10,645 nucleotides of DNA from DATLFP01 sp035540955 (GTDB lineage Bacteria > Actinomycetota > Acidimicrobiia > Acidimicrobiales > CADCSY01): positions 1 to 10,645 of the forward strand of contig DATLFP010000259.1 of assembly GCA_035540955.1 (NCBI GenBank). Reading direction: 5' to 3'. Below the pieces are notes generated by a model. The model worked only from the letters and a program-made list of their open reading frames with translations. It was not told the DNA's origin and made no database searches. The position numbers were made by a program, and so were the translations under genes. Each line of letters opens with the position of its first letter. Within the stretch, counting starts at the first letter, position 1. Shown here one piece after another: positions 5,733 through 10,645 of the stretch.

Positions 5733-5778
5733 TCTCGGTACCTCAGGGCGCGGCGTTCGGCACGCTGCGGTACCGAGA
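5733..5778. repeat. Interrupted inverted repeat between NAD synthase and transporter genes
   Basis: TCTCGGTACCTCAG at 5733-5746 pairs with the inverted copy at 5765-5778 over 13 of 14 bases, with an 18-base spacer. It fills nearly all of the 55-base gap between the NAD synthase stop (5787) and the transporter GTG (5731). It may be a terminator-like hairpin for the NAD synthase transcript, or an operator pair for the transporter. There is no U-run. Confidence 0.6.
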
Positions 5779-5786
5779 GCGGGAGC

Positions 5787-7418
5787 TCAACGGCGGTAGC
5801 CGTTGGTGATGGGCATGCGCCGGTCCTTGCCGAACGCCTTCGGGCTCACGCGAGCGCCGGGCGGCGACTGTCGCCGCTTGTGCTCGGCGAGGTCGACGAG
5901 GCGCACGACGCGATCGACGACGGCGGCGTCGTGGCCGGCGGCGATCACCTCGTCACGGGTGCGGTCCTGCTCGACGTAGGCCTCGAGGATCGGGTCGAGC
6001 ACCTCGTAGGGCGGCAGCGAGTCCTGATCGACCTGGTCGGGGCGCAGCTCGGCCGAGGGCGGCTTCGTGATGACGACCTCGGGGATGATCTCGCGACCGG
6101 CACGGTCGTTCACGAAGCGCGCCAGCCGCCACACCTCGGTCTTGAACACGTCCTTGATCGGGGCGTACGCGCCCGCCGAGTCGCCGTACAGCGTGTAGTA
6201 GCCGACGGCGACCTCGCTCTTGTTGCCGGTGACGAGGACCAGCCAGGAGAGCTCGTTCGTGAACGCCATGTTCACGACGCCCCGGATGCGGCTCTGGAGG
6301 TTCTCCTCGGTCACGTTCGGCGGCCGCTCGCCCAGGGACGGGCCCAGCATCTCGAGCAAAGCGGCGTGCGCCGGCTCGATGGCGATGGTGCGGTAGTCGA
6401 TGCCGAGGCGTTCGGCGAGGGCCCGGGCGTCGTCTTTCGAGCCCTCGCTCGAGTAGCGCGACGGCATCGAGATGCCGTGCACGTGCTCGGGGCCGAGCGC
6501 GTCGACGGCGATGCAGGCGACGAGCGACGAGTCGATCCCACCCGACAGGCCGATCACCACGTCGCTGAACCCGTTCTTGCGGACGTAGTCGCGCGTCGCG
6601 ATCACGGTCGCCTCGTACACCTCGTGGTCGACCTCGAACGGCGACGCGAGGACCGACGGAGACGTCTCGCCGGTGTCGAGGTCGACGTCGACGACGGCGA
6701 CCTCCTCGACGAACTGCGGGAGGCGGCACCGGACGTCGCCGGCGGCGTCGACCACCATCGAGTTGCCGTCGAAGACCAGCTCGTCCTGGCCGCCGACCTG
6801 GTTGACGTACACGATCGGCGCACCCGCCTCCGCGGCGCGGGCCCGCAGGATGGCCTCCCGCTCCCGCCACCGACCGGCGTAGAAGGGCGAGGCGTTGAGG
6901 TTCACGATCAGGTCGGCGCCCAGCTCGCCCTGGCGGGCGATCGGCCCGTCGCCGGCCTGCCAGGCGTCCTCGCACACCGACACACCGATCTGGACGCCAC
7001 CCACCTCGTAGAGGCGATGCCCGCCGCGACCGGTCTCGAAGTACCGGCGCTCGTCGAACACCGCGTAGTTCGGCAGGTGGCGCTTTCGGTACACGCCCAC
7101 CCGCTTGCCGCCGCGGGCGACGCACACGCTGTTGAAGATGCCGCCGGTCCGGCCCCGCTCGACGAAGCCGACCACCGCGGCGCACGACCTCGTCGCCCGC
7201 ACCACGCGGTTGAGCGCCCTCACGTTGTCGGCCACGAACCCCGGCTTGAGCAGCAGGTCCTCGGGCGGGTAGCCGGTGATGCTCAGCTCGGGGAAGACCG
7301 CAACGTCGGCCCCGGCGTCCTCGGCGCGCTCAAGCGCGGCGAGGACGCGCGCCACGTTGCCGTCGAGGTCGCCCACGGTGAGGTTGAGCTGGGCGAGGGC
7401 TACCCGCACGACCGGCAC
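5787..7418 (-). CDS. nadE: Glutamine-dependent NAD+ synthase
   Basis: The enzyme amidates nicotinic acid adenine dinucleotide to NAD+ with ATP and glutamine, the last step of NAD synthesis in the cytosol. The 543-residue protein has the two-domain form. An N-terminal nitrilase-type glutaminase domain (about 4-260) carries the catalytic triad E44 (FPELSITGYPPEDLL), K112 (YRKRHLPNYAVFDE) and C149 (VSVCEDAW). A C-terminal synthetase domain carries the ATP pyrophosphatase loop SGGIDSS (292-298), then TGNKSE, GYYTLYGD and KPPSAEL. All key residues are present. The start is GTG 7418; GTG 7409 (codon 4) is an alternative. There is no Shine-Dalgarno, but a TAGCCT -10 candidate 6 bases upstream suggests a leaderless message. 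The gene starts 38 bases after the EAL gene on the same strand. Confidence 0.97.
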   Translation of the reverse strand: MPVVRVALAQLNLTVGDLDGNVARVLAALERAEDAGADVAVFPELSITGYPPEDLLLKPGFVADNVRALNRVVRATRSCAAVVGFVERGRTGGIFNSVCVARGGKRVGVYRKRHLPNYAVFDERRYFETGRGGHRLYEVGGVQIGVSVCEDAWQAGDGPIARQGELGADLIVNLNASPFYAGRWREREAILRARAAEAGAPIVYVNQVGGQDELVFDGNSMVVDAAGDVRCRLPQFVEEVAVVDVDLDTGETSPSVLASPFEVDHEVYEATVIATRDYVRKNGFSDVVIGLSGGIDSSLVACIAVDALGPEHVHGISMPSRYSSEGSKDDARALAERLGIDYRTIAIEPAHAALLEMLGPSLGERPPNVTEENLQSRIRGVVNMAFTNELSWLVLVTGNKSEVAVGYYTLYGDSAGAYAPIKDVFKTEVWRLARFVNDRAGREIIPEVVITKPPSAELRPDQVDQDSLPPYEVLDPILEAYVEQDRTRDEVIAAGHDAAVVDRVVRLVDLAEHKRRQSPPGARVSPKAFGKDRRMPITNGYRR

Positions 7419-7424
7419 GGCCGC

Positions 7425-7430
7425 AGGCTA
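7425..7430 (-). promoter_or_regulatory. Possible -10 element TAGCCT for a leaderless nadE message
   Basis: Reading the minus strand, TAGCCT fits the TANNNT -10 pattern, and its last base is 6 bases before the GTG start of nadE. In actinobacteria this spacing places the transcription start on the start codon itself. Absence of a Shine-Dalgarno sequence supports the reading; no clear -35 is seen. Confidence 0.4.
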
Positions 7431-7456
7431 CGCGGGCGACCGACGTGTTCTTGCGT

Positions 7457-8542
7457 TCAGGCGGTGCCGTTCGCGACGGCCGCGGTGATGGGACCGGGAC
7501 GGCCCAGGTGCCAGCCCTGGGCGTAGGCGATCCCGAGGTCGTGCACCGCCGCCTGCTGCTCGGCCGACTCGATCCCCTGGGCGACGAGGGTGGCGCCGCT
7601 GAACCCGCACTCGCGCACGACGTTGCCGACGGCGCGGGTCCCGGCCGAGGACGCAAGGCTCCGGACCATCGACCGGTCGAGCTTGACGAAGTCGGGCACG
7701 ACGTCGAGGGCGCCGAGGTCGCGATCGCTGCGCACGTTGTCGAGCCCCACCCGGAAGCCGCTGGCACGGGTGGCGGCGAACACGGACTCGACCTGGCGCC
7801 TCAGCATCCCGGCCGGGCCCACCGGCGCTTCCATGACGATCTGGGCGGGCGCCAGACCGAGCTCGGCGACCTCGGCGACGAACGGCGCCAGCTGCTCCTC
7901 GGGCACCGGGAGGGACGCCGGCAGGAGGTTCACGAAGAGAAGGCGGTCGCCGAGCGCGGGCGCCGACTCGCGGATCGCGATCGAGCGGGCCACCGCGTCG
8001 ACCTCGACCAGCCGTCCGCACTCCTCGGCCGCAGAGAGCACGTCGGCAGGGGTGACGTCGGTGGTGCCCATCCGCACCCGGAGCAGCGCCTCGAATCCGG
8101 CGATCCGGCCCGAAGAGAGCTCGACCACCGGCTGGAAGCCGCAGGTCGCGCCCTCACGGGAGTTGATCATCTGCAGCAGGCGGCGGTGGCGGCGACGGGC
8201 GGCGAGGTTGGCGATCGTCGGCGACGCGCTCGCCAGCGCCAGGATGGTCACCGGCCGACCCGAGGAGAGATCGACCCGGACGGCGCGCACGAGGGCGGCC
8301 TCCATGGGGGCGAGCACCGACTCGGCGGCGTCGATCAGCGGCCCGGCCGCGTCGATGGGGACGCGCAGCACGCCGGACTCGACCTCGTGGGGCACCGCGA
8401 GCGACGCCGCGAGGGCGGTGAGCCGGCGGACGGCAGGGGGCGGGCCGGTCAGATGGAGGGACTCCACCCATGGTCCTTCGGTCGCGAACGGGCACGACCT
8501 GAGGAAATCGGTCACGCGCAACCGACGACGCGAAAGGGTCAC
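7457..8542 (-). CDS. EAL-domain protein with degenerate catalytic residues
   Basis: The 361-residue protein ends in an EAL (cyclic-di-GMP phosphodiesterase fold) domain at about 125-350: FQPVVELSSGRIAGFEALLR (EAL at 151-153), FVNLLP (N205), IVMEAPVG (E238), VGLDNVRSD (D268-N269), DFVKLDRSM (K287), LVAQGIESAEQ (Q322, E325) and YAQGWHLGRP. Two usual acidic positions are replaced: the second Asp of the DDFG motif is Asn269, and the first Glu of AEGVE is Gln322. Metal binding and hydrolysis are therefore doubtful, and a c-di-GMP-binding or protein-interaction role is possible. The N-terminal 110 residues have no recognised domain, signal or membrane helix. The GTG 8542 start lacks a good Shine-Dalgarno; GTG 8515 (residue 10, giving TDFLRSC...) is an alternative. 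It is divergent from the exported protein gene at 8592. Confidence 0.9.
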   Translation of the reverse strand: MTLSRRRLRVTDFLRSCPFATEGPWVESLHLTGPPPAVRRLTALAASLAVPHEVESGVLRVPIDAAGPLIDAAESVLAPMEAALVRAVRVDLSSGRPVTILALASASPTIANLAARRRHRRLLQMINSREGATCGFQPVVELSSGRIAGFEALLRVRMGTTDVTPADVLSAAEECGRLVEVDAVARSIAIRESAPALGDRLLFVNLLPASLPVPEEQLAPFVAEVAELGLAPAQIVMEAPVGPAGMLRRQVESVFAATRASGFRVGLDNVRSDRDLGALDVVPDFVKLDRSMVRSLASSAGTRAVGNVVRECGFSGATLVAQGIESAEQQAAVHDLGIAYAQGWHLGRPGPITAAVANGTA

Positions 8543-8552
8543 CGGTCAGCCC

Positions 8553-8558
8553 TAGCCT
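8553..8558 (+). promoter_or_regulatory. Possible -10 element TAGCCT for the exported-protein operon
   Basis: TAGCCT fits TANNNT and sits about 34 bases before the proposed CTG start, with the GGAGGAG ribosome site in between. It partly overlaps the 10-base palindrome GCCTGCAGGC (8555-8564), which could bind a regulator. The spacer between the divergent EAL gene and this gene is only 49 bases, so both promoters must overlap. Confidence 0.3.
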
Positions 8559-8579
8559 GCAGGCCCTCGGACCGGCACC

Positions 8580-8586
8580 GGAGGAG
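8580..8586 (+). promoter_or_regulatory. Strong Shine-Dalgarno (GGAGGAG) that fixes a CTG start
   Basis: GGAGGAG ends 5 bases before CTG at 8592. In this frame no ATG, GTG or TTG occurs between the stop TAG at 8553 and GTG 8826, which lies well inside the protein. Only the CTG start yields a complete signal peptide. Confidence 0.75.
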
Positions 8587-8591
8587 CGACC

Positions 8592-9065
8592 CTGAGAAGG
8601 CTGGGCATCACGACCGCGCTGGCGGGGGCGGCCATCCTGGCCGGACTGTGGCTGGGACCAGGCGGCACGGCCGCGCAGGTCCTGCCGAGCACGAGCACCA
8701 CCGAGCCTCCGGTCCCCACGACCGAGCCGACACCGCCGCCCACCGAGCCGGTCCCCGAGCCCGAGCCCGAACCCGATCCCGAGACGACGACGAGCACCAG
8801 CGAGGCGGAACCGGCGGAGACCACGGTGCCGCCGGAGACGACGGCGCCCCCGCGAACCACGACCACCGCGTCGACCGCCCCGACGTCAACGTTCGTGCCC
8901 CCCGAGGGTGTCACCGCCACCTCGGTCGTGTCGGCCGAGGACGTGCTCGACGCCGACACCGGACGGCTCCCGCTCTTCGTCGGCCTGTCCCTCGGCGGCT
9001 TCGCCGCGGCCATCTCGATGGTGACCGTCCAGTGGGTGCGCTCCCGGCCCCGGGGCCGGCGATGA
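8592..9065 (+). CDS. Exported Pro/Thr/Glu-rich protein with C-terminal membrane anchor, CTG start
   Basis: I recognise no named family. From CTG 8592 the 157-residue product begins MRRLGITTALAGAAILAGLW, a classic signal peptide with a basic start and probable cleavage after TAA (residue 28). Residues about 33-100 are a low-complexity Pro/Thr/Glu/Ser stretch with repeated TEP, PEP and TTT patterns, like an extended wall-spanning stalk that could be glycosylated. A short ordered segment follows (VPPEGVTATSVVSAEDVLDA), then one membrane helix (about 127-148) and a basic RSRPRGRR end, so the body faces outside. No LPxTG sorting signal is present. Starting at GTG 8826 instead would remove the signal peptide. 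The stop overlaps the start of the nucleoside hydrolase gene (ATGA), so the two are coupled. Confidence 0.75.
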   Translation: MRRLGITTALAGAAILAGLWLGPGGTAAQVLPSTSTTEPPVPTTEPTPPPTEPVPEPEPEPDPETTTSTSEAEPAETTVPPETTAPPRTTTTASTAPTSTFVPPEGVTATSVVSAEDVLDADTGRLPLFVGLSLGGFAAAISMVTVQWVRSRPRGRR

Positions 9066-9940
9066 CCACTCGGGTGGTGCTCGACACCGACATCGGCACC
9101 GACGTCGACGACACGTGGGCGCTCGTCCAGACACTGCGCACACCGGCGCTCGACCTCCGCCTCGTGACCACGGTCGCCGGCAACACCGCCTATCGGGCCC
9201 GCGCGGCAGCAGCGCTGCTGGCGGCGGCCGGCCGGCCCGACATCCCGGTGGCCACCGGCATCGGCGGCGCCGGCCGTCCCGACGAGCCGCAGCCGTCGCT
9301 GGCGGCGGCGTCCCCGACCGACGAGTTCGCCGACGGCATCGACGCCCTCGTGGCGGCGTGCGCCGAACCGGTCACGATCGTGGCGATCGGGCCGCTCACG
9401 AACGTCGCCGCCGCGCTGGCGCGGGATCCCGCGATCGCGGACCGGGCGCGTCTCGTCGCCATGGCCGGGTCGGTCCACCTCGGCCATCGCGGCGGTCCCG
9501 GCCCCGTCGCCGAGTACAACGCGGCCACCGACGTCGCTGCCACCCGGGCGGTGCTCCGTGCACCGTGGGACGTGCTGCTCACCCCGCTCGACACGTGCGG
9601 CACCGTCTTCCTCGACGGCGACCGCTACCAGCGCGTGTGCGGTTCGCGCCACGACCCGCTCATCGACGCGCTGCTCGCGTCCTACCGCGAGTGGCTCGAC
9701 CACGTCGGCCGGCCCGACCTGTTCGATCGGCGCAGCACCACCCTCTACGACTGCGTCGCCGTGCACCTCGCCCACGACGAGTCGCTGTGGGAGATCGAGG
9801 ACGTGCCGCTGGCCATCGGCGACGACGGCGTCATGCGCATCGACGACGGCGAGCCGGCCGTGCGGGTCGCACTGCGGTGGCGCGATCGCGACGCCTTCCT
9901 CGACCAGCTGGCGGTCACGCTCGCCGGGACGGCGGGATGA
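9062..9940 (+). CDS. Nucleoside hydrolase (IU-NH family)
   Basis: The 292-residue product belongs to the inosine-uridine preferring nucleoside hydrolase family, which cleaves the N-glycosidic bond of ribonucleosides to free base and ribose using a bound calcium ion. The N-terminal aspartate cluster is present as VVLDTDIGTDVDDTWAL (D8, D10, D14, D16, D17), followed by TTVAGN (36-41), IGPLTNVAAAL (109-119), MAGS (134-137), EYNAATDVAA (151-160) and TLYDCVAVHLA with D230 as the probable last calcium ligand. The length is close to the family norm of about 300-330. Substrate preference cannot be read. There is no signal peptide, so it acts in the cytosol. Its ATG overlaps the stop of the exported-protein gene by 4 bases, an odd partner for nucleoside salvage. 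Confidence 0.92.
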   Translation: MTTRVVLDTDIGTDVDDTWALVQTLRTPALDLRLVTTVAGNTAYRARAAAALLAAAGRPDIPVATGIGGAGRPDEPQPSLAAASPTDEFADGIDALVAACAEPVTIVAIGPLTNVAAALARDPAIADRARLVAMAGSVHLGHRGGPGPVAEYNAATDVAATRAVLRAPWDVLLTPLDTCGTVFLDGDRYQRVCGSRHDPLIDALLASYREWLDHVGRPDLFDRRSTTLYDCVAVHLAHDESLWEIEDVPLAIGDDGVMRIDDGEPAVRVALRWRDRDAFLDQLAVTLAGTAG

Positions 9941-9990
9941 CCGACCGCCGGTTGACGCCGTGCCCGCCAGGGGATACCCACGGCCCGTGA
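9937..9990 (+). other. 17-codon open frame bridging two genes (possible coupling peptide)
   Basis: ATG 9937 overlaps the nucleoside hydrolase stop (ATGA), and its frame (MTDRRLTPCPPGDTHGP) ends at a TGA that overlaps the GTG of the DUF6328 gene (GTGA). Such a chain could carry ribosomes from one gene to the next. It is short enough to occur by chance in GC-rich DNA and has no clear ribosome site. Confidence 0.25.
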
Positions 9991-10466
9991 CCCGACCTGT
10001 GCCCGGCGAGGGCGAGACACCGAAGGCCCGGATCGATCGTGAGCTGATCGAGCTGCTGAACGAGATCCGCGTCGCCCTACCGGGCGTCGAGGTCCTGTTC
10101 GCCTTCCTGCTCACGTTGCCCTTCACCTCCGGGTGGGAGCAGGTCGACGGCAGCCATCGCGACGTGTACTTCGCGGCCGTGGTGTGCACCGCACTCGCGA
10201 TCGCCCTGCTCATCGCGCCGTCGGCTCACCACCGGCTCCGGTTCCGGGATCCGATCAAGGAGCAGATGCTCAAGACGTCGACGACGCTTGTCATCGCCGG
10301 CCTCGTGATGATCGCTGCCGCGATCTCGCTGATCCTCTACGTCATCGTCGACGTGCTGTGGTCGTCGGCGGTCGCGGCGACGATCGCCGCCGTCTTCGGC
10401 CTGTTCGTCGCCGGCCTGTGGTTCGTGGTGCCGTGGTTCTACCGGCGGCCCGACCCCGGCACCTGA
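9987..10466 (+). CDS. DUF6328 family four-helix membrane protein
   Basis: The 159-residue protein matches the actinobacterial DUF6328 pattern: a hydrophilic N-terminus with ETPKARIDRELIELLNEIRV, then ALPGVEVLFAFLLTLPF, HRDVYFAAVVCTALAIALLI, and the APSAHHRLRFRDPIKE loop before two further helices. Membrane helices are at about 29-46, 58-78, 98-122 and 127-150, and both ends are probably cytosolic. The function of the family is unknown. Start GTG 9987 was chosen because the conserved block follows closely; the upstream AGGGGA is too far (about 13 bases) to be a strong ribosome site, and GTG 9999 is an alternative. It starts 46 bases after the nucleoside hydrolase stop and ends before a strong hairpin. 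Confidence 0.9.
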   Translation: MTRPVPGEGETPKARIDRELIELLNEIRVALPGVEVLFAFLLTLPFTSGWEQVDGSHRDVYFAAVVCTALAIALLIAPSAHHRLRFRDPIKEQMLKTSTTLVIAGLVMIAAAISLILYVIVDVLWSSAVAATIAAVFGLFVAGLWFVVPWFYRRPDPGT

Positions 10467-10487
10467 ACCGACTCCGGGCGCACGCGC

Positions 10488-10517
10488 GAGAGAGCCGGCC
10501 CGAGGGCCGGCTCTCTC
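10488..10517. terminator. Bidirectional terminator hairpin
   Basis: A perfect 13-bp stem, GAGAGAGCCGGCC paired with GGCCGGCTCTCTC, closes on a 4-base CGAG loop between the convergent DUF6328 and glutamine synthetase genes. There is no U-run, but the stem is long and GC-rich and sits where both transcripts should end. Confidence 0.88.
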
Positions 10518-10534
10518 CCAGGAGGTTGCGCTGC

Positions 10535-10645
10535 TCAGGCTTCGGCGGAGCAGCAGGTGTTGGTGATGAGACGGGTGACCACGTACGGGTCGCAGTTGGC
10601 GTTGGGCCGGCGATCTTCGAGGTAGCCCTTGCCGTCCTTCTCGAC
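10535..10645 (-). CDS. glnII: Glutamine synthetase type II, C-terminal end (runs off right edge)
   Basis: Only the last 36 residues are visible. They contain GYLEDRRPNANCDPYVVTRL, followed by ITNTCC near the end. The ExRRPxxNxDPYxVT block is the C-terminal signature of glutamine synthetase, and the DRRPNAN...DPYVVTRL...TCC form with an immediate short tail is that of the eukaryotic-like type II enzyme (GlnII) found in actinobacteria. Bacterial type I enzymes end differently, after a longer helical region with the adenylylation site. The enzyme makes glutamine from glutamate, ammonia and ATP in the cytosol. The stop TGA (complement of 10535-10537) lies 17 bases from the terminator hairpin shared with the convergent DUF6328 gene. 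Confidence 0.87.
   Translation of the reverse strand, partial: VEKDGKGYLEDRRPNANCDPYVVTRLITNTCCSAEA

Noticed and set aside
5490..7526. A 678-codon plus-strand open frame opposite the NAD synthase gene
   Set aside because: The product is His/Asp/Val/Gly-rich low-complexity sequence typical of the antisense of GC-rich coding DNA, with no domain, and the opposite strand holds a complete NAD synthase with all catalytic motifs.
8680..8900. Possible tandem DNA repeat or CRISPR-like pattern in the Pro/Thr/Glu stretch
   Set aside because: The periodicity comes from repeated CCG, GAG and ACG codons of a low-complexity protein; there are no constant repeats with unique spacers.
7445..9061. Long plus-strand extension in frame upstream of the nucleoside hydrolase
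   Set aside because: It runs antisense to the EAL domain gene and out of frame with the exported protein gene; the encoded Arg/Gly/His-rich sequence has no fold. Family alignment places the hydrolase start at the DTDIGTD-proximal ATG 9062.
8826..9065. Shorter exported-protein gene starting at GTG 8826
   Set aside because: It has no ribosome site, starts inside the low-complexity stalk and lacks the signal peptide that is encoded just upstream in the same frame.
8552..10213. A 553-codon minus-strand open frame opposite the exported protein, hydrolase and DUF6328 genes
   Set aside because: It spans three well-supported plus-strand genes, and its Ser/Gly/Val-rich stretch is only the complement of the Pro/Thr/Glu codons.

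Overview
The window is about 10.6 kb of very GC-rich DNA with strong G/C bias at third codon positions, frequent GTG starts and genes that touch or overlap. Together with an RpoD-like sigma factor, an ECF sigma / membrane anti-sigma style cluster, a type II glutamine synthetase end and a DUF6328 membrane protein, this suggests a high-GC actinobacterium, possibly of the Acidimicrobiia lineage. The lineage is an inference from gene content, not from a marker gene. No tRNA, rRNA, CRISPR array, insertion sequence or phage gene was seen, and no stretch over about 115 bases lacks a gene.

Layout. (1) 1-390, minus: N-terminal part of a sigma-70 factor that continues off the left edge. (2) 506-2703, plus: a run of four genes: an antibiotic-biosynthesis-monooxygenase (ABM) fold protein, an ECF sigma factor, a single-pass membrane protein that is probably its anti-sigma factor, and an exported acidic protein with two near-identical 27-residue repeats. 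It ends at a strong hairpin (2730-2763). (3) 2782-4813, minus: three overlapping genes, namely a non-canonical ferritin-like protein, a DUF455-like ferritin-fold protein with a full di-iron ligand set, and an unrecognised 184-residue protein. A TetR-type palindrome lies just upstream. (4) 4820-5731, minus: an EamA/DMT transporter with a 48-bp near-perfect inverted repeat inside its coding sequence. (5) 5787-7418, minus: glutamine-dependent NAD+ synthase. (6) 7457-8542, minus: an EAL-domain protein with altered catalytic residues. (7) 8592-10466, plus: an exported Pro/Thr/Glu-rich membrane-anchored protein apparently starting at CTG, a nucleoside hydrolase overlapping it by 4 bp, and a DUF6328 four-helix membrane protein. 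(8) 10535-10645, minus: C-terminus of type II glutamine synthetase, separated from the DUF6328 gene by a perfect 13-bp hairpin.

How the genes work together. The ABM-ECF-membrane protein group looks like an envelope or oxidative-stress signalling unit in which the ECF factor is held by a membrane protein lacking the zinc-binding anti-sigma motif; the exported repeat protein may be a member or target of that regulon. The ferritin-like pair plus partner is the best candidate for an undescribed system: a putative two-subunit metalloenzyme, one subunit with a full di-iron site and one with substituted ligands, possibly under TetR-type control. NAD synthase, transporter and EAL genes are neighbours on the same strand without clear functional coupling. 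The nucleoside hydrolase is translationally coupled to an exported protein of unknown role, which is unusual for a salvage enzyme.
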